The translations under genes were made by a program, and so were the position numbers. The notes beneath the pieces were generated by a model, which made no database searches, was not told the DNA's origin, and worked only from the letters and a program-made list of their open reading frames with translations. DNA of 64,000 bases, from assembly GCA_942486035.1 (NCBI GenBank), contig CALNXK010000034.1, forward strand, positions 1,090,001 through 1,154,000, given 5' to 3'. This stretch comes from Porites lobata. Its lineage: Eukaryota; Cnidaria; Anthozoa; Scleractinia; Poritidae. Below, piece by piece: positions 34,125-43,771 of this stretch. Each line of letters starts with the position of its first letter. Positions within the stretch are counted from its first letter, which is position 1.

Positions 34125-35596
34125 ATAAGAACTTTATTTTAGCACGATAAAAAGATCAGCATTGCTGGTGGGGTCATGCGTACAACAATTACCAAAAAAA
34201 TAAGGAGTACTGAAAGCAAATGTACAATTAAAAATTAAAAACTGTTAAAAATGTTTGTAACCGATATTTCAGTTTTTAGTTGTAGCTAAAATAGGTTGTG
34301 TAAATGTACAATTGAAAATTAAAACTGTTAAAGGTATTCGTAACCGATATCTCTATTTTTAGTTGTAGCTAAAATAGGTTCGAAATTCATTTTATCAGTA
34401 TCCAATTTTGCAAGACAGCGTTTAAATTCTTTCAAGGTTTTGGCCCCTGTCTGCTTGTTCGTTAAAGTGTTCCATGCGATTGCTCCTCTAAAGCGTATGG
34501 AGTTTCTGATAAAATTCGTTTCTGGTCTTGGGAGAATGATATTCTCATTTCTTCTGCGGCCTGAATTCCTCTGTAAAAACAAATCATTAAATTCCGTGAC
34601 GCTGTGATCTTTTAAACACTTGAGGACAAACTCCATTAATCGCACTTTGTACATTGTTTCCAAACTGTCCCATCCAGTTCGCTTTAAGACATCTTCAGCG
34701 CTAGTGTTCCATGGCAGCCCATATGCAATCCGTCCAGCCCTTGCATGGAGGTTTTCCAGGTTTTTTAGGTGCGTGTTCTTGCACGATCCCCACACTGTCA
34801 GACCGTATGTAACTGATGGCAGTATCACTTTTGTGTAGAAATCTCCTAATTGCTTCTGAGGGAGGAATCTCATGCGTTGGAGTAGACTTAACTTGGATGT
34901 GAAGGACTTCGCTACATTTGCAGCATGATCTGACCAGGACAACTTGTACTCCGAGGAGTCTTTCTGAGGTTGTCCACTTTATGATGTTGTTCCCAAGACG
35001 AAGAGCTTGGATAGGGCCAGTAAATGTTGATTTCCGCCGCATGATCATTGCTTTACATTTTTCTGGGAGTGGTACCATCGAATTTCTGTAGCACCATTCC
35101 TGGAGTTCAGCTAGAACATTGTTTAGTGTGTTTGCCGGTTAGCAAATGTCTCGTCTGAGTACAGATAAGTTTCCGGACAGCGTAGTGATTTTGGGAGGTC
35201 GTTTGTGAAGAGCAAGAATAACGTGGGTCCGAGGACTGACCCTAGCGGCACTCCGTGAGTTGTATTGTGTGTATCGGAGTCGCATCCGTTGATTCTGACA
35301 AATTGTCTTCGTTCTGTAAGGTAGTTCTTTAATCACAGCCAGATATCTCCTCTGATTCTAAGGTCGTTCAGCTTTTGTAGTAATATATTGTGCGACACTG
35401 TGTCAAAAGCTCTAGTGAAATCCACAAACAGTATTCCCACAAAAGCTTTCTTTCTGCTGCTTCTCTCCACCTCTCAGTTAGGTGTGTTAAAAGCTGTTCT
35501 GTTGACTTTCCTTTTCTCTAAGCCCATTGTCTGTTGTCAAGTAAATTTTGCGTAACCACGTCATTAGTGATATTACTTGCGACGCAGGATTCCAAT

Positions 35597-35692
35597 TAGC
35601 CTCCCCGCAGACGTCCTTTGGGATTCGTTGGTCACGCATTCATTTCTCCATGCGTGACGAACGAACCCCAAAGGACGTCTGCCGGGAGGCTA
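35597..35692. mobile_element. Foldback MITE inserted in the LINE
   Basis: TAGCCTCCCCGCAGACGTCC is complemented by GGACGTCTGCCGGGAGGCTA. The flanks GATTCCAA (35588) and GATTCCAT (35693) are a near-perfect 8-bp target-site duplication, fitting a hAT-type mechanism. Confidence 0.8.
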
Positions 35693-36028
35693 GATTCCAT
35701 TCATTTTCTTGGTATACTGAGCATAGGCAGTGGTCTGTAACATGATATGTTCTGTCTTCCTCTCATCCCTCTTTGAACGCTGCACTGACTCTAGCTATTT
35801 TCCACTGGTCTGGTGGCTTGCAGGCCTCAACACTCTGTTTAAACACGCTCGTGAGAAATGGGGCATCAGACATACCAACCTACTTTAAAAGACTCGCAGA
35901 TACGCCATCTGGCCCCGAAGCTTTCTTCACTTCTAACTTACAGATCTTTTCCTCGATTTCCTTCTGACTAATCATGATGCTGGTCATAGTCGGCGTATCC
36001 ACATTCTCACGGCTATGAGCGTGTAATA

Positions 36029-36450
36029 GAGAGTTTTAGATCCGAGTTTACCGCGAACCTCTAACCGCAGATTGCGGTTACCCGTTTGCGGTTCGACGTT
36101 CAAACATAATTGGATTTAGATTGGCGGTGGATTATATTACGGCCGCCATTTTGAATCAGCGGCCATGAATGGCACTTGTTTTCAAGATCCAATAGGATTT
36201 ATAAAATTTAGCATTTCGCCCGAATTTGTGCTTCTGTTGATGGATAAAGACTTGCTCCACGAGATTTTTGTATCATTACGTGGGATGAAACAAGAATTAT
36301 ACGCTAAAAGCTTCCAGGTAAATGACATACGTGAAAACCTACCTGCCCACGTTGAAAACGCCCGTCGTAAACCTCAAACGTGACGCGAAAGACTTGTCAC
36401 GTGACCGCCAGCGGTTAGAGGTTCGCGGTAAACTCGGATCTAAAACTCTT
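36029..36450. mobile_element. MITE inserted in the LINE reverse-transcriptase region
   Basis: AGAGTTTTAGATCCGAGTTT and ACCGCGAACCTCTAACCGC at the left are perfectly complemented at 36411-36449, giving about 38-bp ends. Removing the element would rejoin LINE sequence on both sides, so it arrived later than the LINE. Confidence 0.85.
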
Positions 36451-37207
36451 TATTGGCTAAATTTCATCCGCGGGGCCAATCAATTTTTCAGCAACTGTGC
36501 AGAAGTAGTCGTTTAACATAGTTGCCTTTTCAGTGTCATCTGTTGTAAGGGTTCCATCGTCCTTCTTTAATTGTTGGGCTTGTCTGTTTACTTTTGATGT
36601 TCCTGATGTCTTTTTCAGTAAGCAGCAGCGGATTTTACTTCAACGAATAAATTGGAGTAGTAATCGGCTTTGGCTTTTTTTTGTCATTGTTGATACTTTA
36701 TTTCTAAGTCTTTTATAGTTATCCCATAGCAGTGGATCATTTAGCTGACGCGGCCTTTTCAGAGTCTTATATCTTTGATTCATGGTTATTCTGATTTCCT
36801 TTGTTATCCAAGGCAGGCTGTTACTGGGTACTTTAATTTGTTTAATTGATGCGTGTTCTTTGCATAATTCTGTGAAGAGCAGGTTCCATGCGTAATAAAC
36901 ATCAGTGGGATCATCAAAAACTTCGCAGACTTGAAAAGGCGCACGGGCAATGTCACTTTGAAAGTTCCTTTCGCTGAATTTGTTGAAGTTCCTGATGATA
37001 TTTATTTTATGCGGATCTCTCGGGATACTGGCTGATAAGGCTGCATAAATCATGTCGTGATCTGAGATACCCAGGGCACATGTGCCCTTTTGTTTGACCA
37101 GATCTTTTCTATTCGTGACAATGAGGTCTATCAACGTTTTGGAATGGTTAGTAATTCTTGCTGGTCTGTCTTCCACGTTCTTCATATTAAACTGTTCGAG
37201 TATAATT

Positions 37208-37587
37208 AAACTTTACCAGGAATCTGATTTACTGCATCTTGGTCTTTATTCTTCTTTGACTTCTGCTAACTCTCCTGACTTTTATCTTCTTACTCTTCTA
37301 ACTTTTTTAACTACTTCAAGAGTAGTAGCGGTTTTTATAGCCAAAGCTGGGCATGTTTGGGTTAACTGACCGTGGGAATAAAATTACGGTGAACTCGGTG
37401 TGGGTGAACCCGCATGGTTGCGATGGGCAAGAAGCTACAAACCAATGAAAAACGCTGGTTAACAAACCCAAACAGGTACTGAACCAAGGTCAGTTCTAAC
37501 ATCACAATAAAGACCACCTATGAAAAACTAACATCTGACAATGGCAAGCGAAGGATATTCCTAAAATGGCATTAATCAAATAGGCCA
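37208..37587. other. Intergenic, no gene seen
   Basis: AT-rich. A single frame at 37082-37369 overlaps the LINE end and has no likeness to a known protein. Confidence 0.4.
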
Positions 37588-37773
37588 TTTGCAGCTAGCC
37601 ATTCACGTGGTGTAAAACTACCGTGCTGGGGAACAAATGTCGCACTGGGACAAGACAAACAAAGGAAATTGCCATTTAAAATTATGTATGTCTTTTGTTT
37701 GTCTTGTCCCAGTGCGACTTTTGCTCTCCTGCATGGCGGTTTTGTACCACGTGAATGGCTAGCTGCAAAGGGT
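37588..37773. mobile_element. Foldback MITE (TTTGCAGCTAGCCATTCACG ends)
   Basis: TTTGCAGCTAGCCATTCACG is complemented by CGTGAATGGCTAGCTGCAAA. The inner arms GTCGCACTGGGACAAGACAA and TTGTCTTGTCCCAGTGCGAC also pair around a central spacer of about 40 nt. Confidence 0.85.
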
Positions 37774-38477
37774 CTATTCGCGAGCTAAGCAAAAATTCAA
37801 GTACAAGTAAAAACGAAAGATGAAATCAGGGAAACACCCATGCGGACAAAATCAAGACTAACCTTGACCCACTTATGAAACAAAAACTAAACTTAAAAGA
37901 TGAGACAAATCCGTCTTAAAAATAACTTTCAAAATACTTCACAACACATACATCATATTTTATCTCAAAACCAACAAGCATAAACATATTGTTCGGTGGG
38001 TCTTTCGCTTTAGTTTCTATTTTACCCTCTACCGCTCTCTTGAATTTATTGGCTCCAAAATGACAAAGCAGGCGTCGCGTTGCCAAGGACGATTTCGACG
38101 TTTCCTCGAGGCCTTTGCTTACCATTAACTTATGAAGGAGGTACTCACTAGCATTTCTCCTATTCTCTAATCAAGATTGACTTTCTGATATTGAGGCCTG
38201 AATTTGTTCATTTGTTCTTTCACTATATCACAAAGGACACTGACAACAAATTTAGATTACCAAGCAATTTTTACTTGAGGGGGCACGAGAAGGAATTTAA
38301 GTAAATTTCTAACGCACTCAAAGTTAAAAACAATATTTCTGTTCTCTTCCTGAAAAAATAGTCTACCCGATACGTATATCGTGTAAAACAGACTACAATC
38401 ATCACTGACAGCTTTCTCCAACCGAAAATAACGTCGGCGCACTCCTAGCGAGCATGAGAAAACAGCCGACATTTCAC
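37774..38477. other. Intergenic, no supported gene
   Basis: Two minus-strand frames of about 70 codons (38125-37916 and 38472-38257) show no recognisable domain and no splice partners. Confidence 0.35.
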
Positions 38478-38711
38478 GACGTCACTACTGGTTTCCCCGC
38501 AAAATGACGTCTGAGAAACAAGCGCAGAAATTCCATTCTGATGACCTTTACTACTCAGATCTGGGTAGTGCTTCTGATTGGTCGTGCCGCGTGGGAAATT
38601 TGTTTTAACCAATCAAAAGTACTACCCAGATCTTGGTAGTTAACGTCATCAGTATGGAATTTCTGCGCTCATTTCTCAGACGTAATTTCGCGGCGAAACC
38701 AGTGGTAGCGT
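38478..38711. mobile_element. Long foldback MITE downstream of MRPL57
   Basis: CGACGTCACTACTGGTTTCC, TGAGAAACAAGCGCAGAAAT and TACTCAGATCTGGGTAGT at the left pair in order with ACTACCCAGATCTTGGTAGT, ATTTCTGCGCTCATTTCTCA and AACCAGTGGTAGCGTCG at the right. The two arms are about 100 bp with few mismatches. Confidence 0.85.
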
Positions 38712-38805
38712 CGCCACTTTCTCAGACTAGCTTCTAGCATATTACAGCCAGCACGGACAGACTTCTTCAAAGGGATGAAAACACCGTATGCTTGAAATGC
38801 AAGCA

Positions 38806-38811
38806 AGTTTA
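38806..38811 (-). promoter_or_regulatory. Polyadenylation signal overlapping the MRPL57 stop codon
   Basis: On the minus strand the end reads CATGAATAAACTTGC. GAA is the last codon, TAA the stop, and AATAAA spans both. Confidence 0.55.
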
Positions 38812-39978
38812 TTCATGTTGCGTTCTTGCGACATCCAAATGTTGCAAAATTCCTTTCGGTTTTCTTTCCTGAGTTTCAAACGCACGAATGGCACCCATCT
38901 TCTTGTCCTTGTGGGTTTTTACAGCTTCTTTGAACATTTTCCACTCTTTTATTTTCCTTTCCTGGGAATGGCCCGCTTCTTGAGGCTGTGAAAAGTGGAA
39001 AAGCCATCGTTATCACAATATATCAAACGAAGTTATTAACTGAACAATACATCGAACATCAGAGGGAGTGTTTCTCTAGATTTCCAAACATGCCTTGATG
39101 TAGGTCAAGAAAACGATGCGCGTTAGAATTGATACTGTCGTCGGTTGTTTGTTTTGCTCTTTTTTTCTATTTCCTAACCGTCTTCGACCTTAACGCTCCT
39201 TTGAAAGACTGATATAGCTTCTAGCATGATCCACAGTTCACGGGGAAATTTAAAAATGAAAGGGATGCGTATTAAACGTTTAGTCCATTTTGTTTACTTT
39301 TACGACCTTTTACCGATTACTCGCTACAGAACCCACCGTTAGCAAGAAAATTATCGTCTAAATGACAACATTAGAGCTTCAGAAAAACAAAATATTTCTT
39401 CCGGCGTTAAAGTTAAAATTTATAAACAACAAAGGTAAACTTTGAAAAAAAAGTCAGGCTGAACAATTCTGCCAAGTTAGGCGAATGGTTGTTGGCTGTT
39501 TTAAGTAATAGACGATATTACATGGCCAGGGGAGAGAAGAATATGTGTTGAAAACGCTCACTCATGAAACATTTTGCAACACGACAAGAGATCTGGGTTT
39601 TCATAGGCCGCTTTGCAGAATTACATGTACAAGATTTTATGGGACAATACCGAAAAAATAACGAGGATTTTATAGGATTACATGTATCAGACACACTTGA
39701 CAATCTGGACGTTCAGGACTGTGTTCTAGCTGTGCCCAGTAGTCCCTGACAACTTCCTTTTGCTCTAGGGCAACAAGGAAAACTTAGGTTTTTTTAGAAA
39801 TCCTATGCTGGCCACCCTGGTTTTAACAGGTTCAGAGCACTGGGCTCCCTTTAATTTTTCTCAGACCACAGAGTTGATGAACGTTGTTTTCATCTTCCCT
39901 CAAATTGCACACCAATTTGTGGAGAGCAGCAAATTCATGTTACTGTAGACTATGTACTGATGGGGGAAGAGGGGTACA

Positions 39979-40013
<35 letters not shown>

Positions 40014-43000
40014 ACCGCTGTGAAGGGTATGGTTTTCAAGCAGTTTACTGTAGGATAGGGTATATGAATCAGAGAGTTTGGGTCTACATGTAGATATCAT
40101 TTTCCATTTAAACTGATCAACTGGCTGAAGATTTTAGTCTACCTTAGGGAAACCGGGAATTGCCACTCAAGAATACAAAAAAATCAAATCGGTTTTGTTT
40201 TGCCTGGACTGTGCTAATGACCTCATTAATTTCTGGAAAACAGCAACTCTAGGATATGGGGGGGGCGGGGGGTGGGGGGAGGGATTTGGGGAGTTTAGTC
40301 TAGTACAGGGTAGCAAAATTCACTTGAACTAGCTCTGGTATAGGATAAGGGTTCCAGGGTTCCAGGGTCCCAGCAGCACATCCCCACCCAAAAAGTCCTA
40401 AAGTACCTCCCCCTGGGTATACAGTGTCTCTTACCTGTGTTAGAAAAGGAACTGCTGTTAGATTGTCTATGTATGAAAGTCTTCTCTCCAGTCGAGCTCT
40501 CTTTCTCCTCATAGTAGCAGGATTAATTTGCCTAACAAGCCTGTTTCTCCTGTTATTAAAATACACAAAATTATGAATTATACCACAGTTAGTACTCTTT
40601 CTTGTCACTGACACCTTTTGAAATTGATTTCAATGCTGGGTAATCATCTTAAATTTTCAAAAGTTCTCACTCTAAAACGTTGGCAAAAAACACCAAGTTC
40701 ATGCCAGCCATTTTGTTTCTGTTGTCAAGATCACACATTCTCCACTCACAAGGGAGGGAATATTAGTCACAATTATCCCAAGATAGTGAACCAGTCAGAT
40801 TGCTTAAACCACCAAGATCACTTATGGTTTATACTTAAATAGAAGAAAAGAATTAATGCATCCTATGTTTGCAATATGAAGTGTTTGAATATACAGTCAA
40901 CTCTCTTGTAAGCGACTACCCTTGGTGCACGACAAAGTGGTCGCTTATGGGAGGTGGTTGTCCACGGGAAAAATCAAGAAAATACATGTAAGGTCAAACT
41001 GAACTGGTTAACATAATTACATTAAGTTATTACCTTACAAGCTAAAAGTTAGGCAAATAATCTTATACATCAAATAGCACTTGGGAATGTTGAAACTCTG
41101 TACATAAAATTTTGCACTAATGTCACAATCCACTGTTTTACTCACAGATTGTGTAACAGCCATTTGCTACAATCTGTCAGCAACCTTGGTCAGTACTATT
41201 TGCGGGCAGAAATGGACTTTATGTAAATGCAAATTGTTAATAGTAATAATAATAAAGTGTGTACTATCAAAACAGGAACTTTTGTTCCATTCAAGGGATG
41301 TTTTTTTTTTACTATCATAATCATACATACATACATAGATTTTTTATTGTGTTTTGACGTAAAAGCTCATGGGTAGCTAAGTTAATCTAGGTGGGTCATG
41401 TTTATAGGAAATAAATACAACTAAGTACAACTAAAAGTAACAAGAGAACTAAAGAAACACTTTCACTTTGTCTCCCACGAGTCAACAAAGAAAAAATGAA
41501 ATGTTCTTAACTAGCCTAACAACAAATACACATATGCGAGAATGTGGAGATCATACATGATCATGCCAGGTAGTCGCTTACGGTAAACAGAAAACAAAAG
41601 AATATGTCAAATTTCTGTTTGAAAAAAGTGGTAGCAGTCATTAACAAATTACCAGAGTTTTTGAAACAGTATTTGACTGAGAAACAAAACAGTCATTTCA
41701 AAGAGGTCACTTACACGGGACCATTGCTTACCAGAAGTGGTCACTATAAGAGAGTTGACTACATACATATACATAATTTGTAGTAATGGCTAGTAATGGC
41801 TGGCAGTAAACTGATTCCTTTAAGTTATTAACCTTCAGTCACCATGCCTGGCCAGCGGTTTTGGGTATTTGAGTATTTGCATCTTTTTTATTCAGGTATA
41901 CGGTATTTTGGTGTCACAATACAGGTATAGGTCAGTACCTTGTTTTCCTAAACTTTTGGTATTTGGTACTTAGACACAAGTTTTCGTACATTTTTTCATA
42001 TATGAATTTACTTGACACAAAGATCAAACATCTTTACCAGAAGTTTGCCAGGGGCTGGAAAAGGAGGGAATAGAAAAAGCTCATGATCAACAGCAGCACA
42101 ACAAAAGTTATACACTGTTTCTGGGTTTGTTATCTCTCAGTAACCTGACGAATCGTTTTTAGGTATATGGTATTATGTTTAAGGCAATTTTAGGTGCTGG
42201 TATTCAGTATCATAGCCTGCAAACACAGACATATTTCCGGTCATCACTTCTCTCCACCTGAAAAGTAACGTCTGTGTACCAGAGCAGCTAAATGATTTCT
42301 GAGACGTAAACCTTTTGCTTTGTTGTTGACCAATCAGAATATAGGATAAAAGTAAACCTCCAGTGACTCCTTACAACCTCATGAGCATGCGTGTCAAGGT
42401 TTTTGACAAGATTTTTCAAATAACCTTTGGATCAGGATTTTCCAGACTATAAGCAAGATTCCCGGAGATGTTCATTTATCGTTTTGAACATGATCAAAAC
42501 AGTAAGGTGTGATACATCATTGAATACATAGGCAAACAAAAATATCCCTCTAATCTCTTCTTCAATATGAATCAGCTTGGTGCTTATTTCATCAATCGGT
42601 TCCACAATCCTGGTAAATTAACTTTTGTACACTCTCCATCCAGTTGTTTGAATTGTAAACATATCCACCATGAATGAATCATGCAAGAACTCTCACAACT
42701 TAGTTCTTGGTGTTAAAGAGCTACACTGTGATTGCTGATAATGTCCTACAGGGGCGGATCCAGGATTTTTTTTAGGAGGGGGTGCACTCGTCTCTTGCTG
42801 TACTTTAACACCAATAAACCACATAGTTTTTTTTTTGCAGAATACCAGTTGTATTAGAAAACTGCAGGTCATGTCAAAGGGGGGGTGCACACCCCCTGCA
42901 CCCTCCCCCTAGATCCGCCCCTGTCCTAAGTCACAGAAATCATTTGGCGGCTCTGGTTCTCAGATGTTACTTTTCTGGTGGAGAGAAGAAACATCCCAAA

Positions 43001-43636
43001 ATGCATTTGTGTCGAAGTGCGACAAACACAGACTGCAAACTTGCAAACGGGCAGGTAAATGAGGAAAACCTTGTTGTGGAATGCTTTAACAGAGTCCCTA
43101 TCCCTAAAGTTTAAGACATTTAAAAGTCTAGTTTAGGGATAGGGAATCTTTTAGAGCATTCTACAACAATGTTTACTTCGTTTACCTGTCAGTCAGCAGT
43201 CTGCGTTTGTCATAAAGCGGTCTGCATTTGCAGGTTATCAGTATCAAAGATTTTTGTTAAGGTATACTGGTATCTGATGAGGAAAAAATCGGCTATATTG
43301 GTATCTCAATACCCCCCTGGGCGGGCCTGATTCACATTTAAAGCACTATTTTTTTTCCTCTTCCATGAAAGCCAAAATGACGTTCGTACATAATGATACG
43401 CACAAGAAATCACGGTTTTCTTATGTTTTCATGTCAGATAAGCTTAAAATAACATCACTATGTTGCTAACTTCGACAGGCTTCACAAAATCAGCTAACAT
43501 AGCTACAGGAAGATGGGGGTATTACGACTTGTCAGAACTGTGCATAAACTTCACGATCTTATGGCTCTAGGCTTTCTTACCCTGCAAATAACCTTCCAGG
43601 TGTCCACCGCCTACATAGCACTGTTGTTAGCCACAT
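38809..43636 (-). CDS. MRPL57: Mitochondrial large ribosomal subunit protein mL63 (MRP63), three exons, 115 aa
   Basis: Small basic protein of the mitochondrial 39S ribosomal subunit. Exons on the minus strand: 43636-43581, 40549-40435 and 38985-38809. Phases match (2, then 0) and every boundary has GT-AG. The product starts MWLTTVLCRRWTPGRLFAG, matching the human MRP63 start (MFLTALLWRGRIPGR, recalled) in length and pattern. The middle exon gives RKRARLERRLSYIDNLTAVP. The last exon gives QEAGHSQERKIKEWKMFKEA and ends ILQHLDVARTQHE, paralleling the human RREAFEAIKAA and DQLDHL parts. Human protein is 102 residues. Exon 2 is open further upstream, but only the acceptor TTTTAATAACAG gives the right phase and homology. 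Introns 1 (3.0 kb) and 2 (1.4 kb) are full of MITEs. AATAAA overlaps the stop codon. Divergently paired with MRPL44. Confidence 0.88.
39955..40430. repeat. Decayed repeat with GGGGTAC ends and a G-run block
   Basis: GGGGTACAGGGGGTACTGCC near 39971 and AAGTACCTCCCCCTGGGTAT near 40411 are inexact inverted copies. Inside is a run of G tracts (40257-40295). In MRPL57 intron 2. Confidence 0.5.
40894..41760. mobile_element. pogo-type MITE (CAGTCAACTCTCTTGTAAGC ends)
   Basis: CAGTCAACTCTCTTGTAAGC and GACTACC at the left; GTGGTCACTATAAGAGAGTT then GACTACATA at the right. About 870 bp, TA-flanked, no transposase. In MRPL57 intron 1. Confidence 0.75.
42213..43042. mobile_element. Foldback element carrying a nested hAT-like MITE
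   Basis: CTTCTCTCCACCTGAAAAGT and CTAAATGATTTCTGAGAC on the left pair with CAGAAATCATTTGGCGG and ACTTTTCTGGTGGAGAGAAG on the right. AAACACAGAC and its complement mark the ends. MRPL57 intron 1. Confidence 0.7.
42749..42923. mobile_element. hAT-like MITE (CAGGGGCGGATCCAGG ends)
   Basis: CAGGGGCGGATCCAGG at the left and TAGATCCGCCCCTG at the right, flanked by TCCTA on both sides. The ends are of the common CAGGGGCGGATC type. Nested in the larger foldback. Confidence 0.8.
43048..43192. repeat. 145-nt foldback next to the previous element
   Basis: GGAATGCTTTAACAGAGTCC and CTATCCCTAAA pair with TTTAGGGATAGGGAATCTTT and TAGAGCATTCTAC. The outer arms GCAGGTAAATGA and CGTTTACCTGTC also pair. Confidence 0.75.
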
Positions 43637-43771
43637 GATAACTCGTGAAACTTCATGCAGTGCAGGAAAAGAACAAGATGGCAACTATTGTTCGAGAGGG
43701 AACTAGTAACTAAGAAACTACATGTTACATGAAGTACCATAAAAGAAATCAGCGGTGTTTCAGTTTGCAAG
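43637..43771. promoter_or_regulatory. Probable bidirectional promoter between MRPL57 and MRPL44
   Basis: Only 135 bp separate the two divergent start codons, so both 5' UTRs and core promoters must lie here or overlap coding sequence. No TATA box is obvious. CAAGATGGCGGC at the right edge (overlapping the MRPL44 ATG) and AAGATGGCAAC inside match the YY1 core, a factor known at many mitochondrial-gene promoters in animals. Confidence 0.7.

Larger units (their letters stand above)
34125..37207 (-). mobile_element. CR1/L2-like non-LTR retrotransposon, 5'-truncated and decayed
   Basis: On the minus strand, from high to low coordinates: the endonuclease C-terminal end (37185-36640, TLIDLIVTNR and GISDHD motifs), then broken reverse-transcriptase pieces. 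One is GVPLGSVLGPTLFLLFTNDL across about 35190-35270 in shifted frames. An intact 204-codon C-terminal piece (34942-34328) contains SVTYGLTVWGSC and LENLHARAGRIAYGL. Frameshifts and stops rule out activity. The 3' UTR contains a tandem duplication of about 84 bp (34219-34300 and 34303-34380), AATAAA and a GATA-rich tail near 34105-34140. Two MITEs interrupt it. Confidence 0.88.

Noticed and set aside
39564..39749. 61-codon frame starting MKHFATRQEIWVFIGRF
   Set aside because: Inside MRPL57 intron 2, no splice partners and no recognisable family.
40300..40614. The whole 104-codon minus-strand frame as one coding unit
   Set aside because: It starts at GTG and reads past a splice donor. Only 40435-40549 fits as MRPL57 exon 2 by phase, splice sites and homology.
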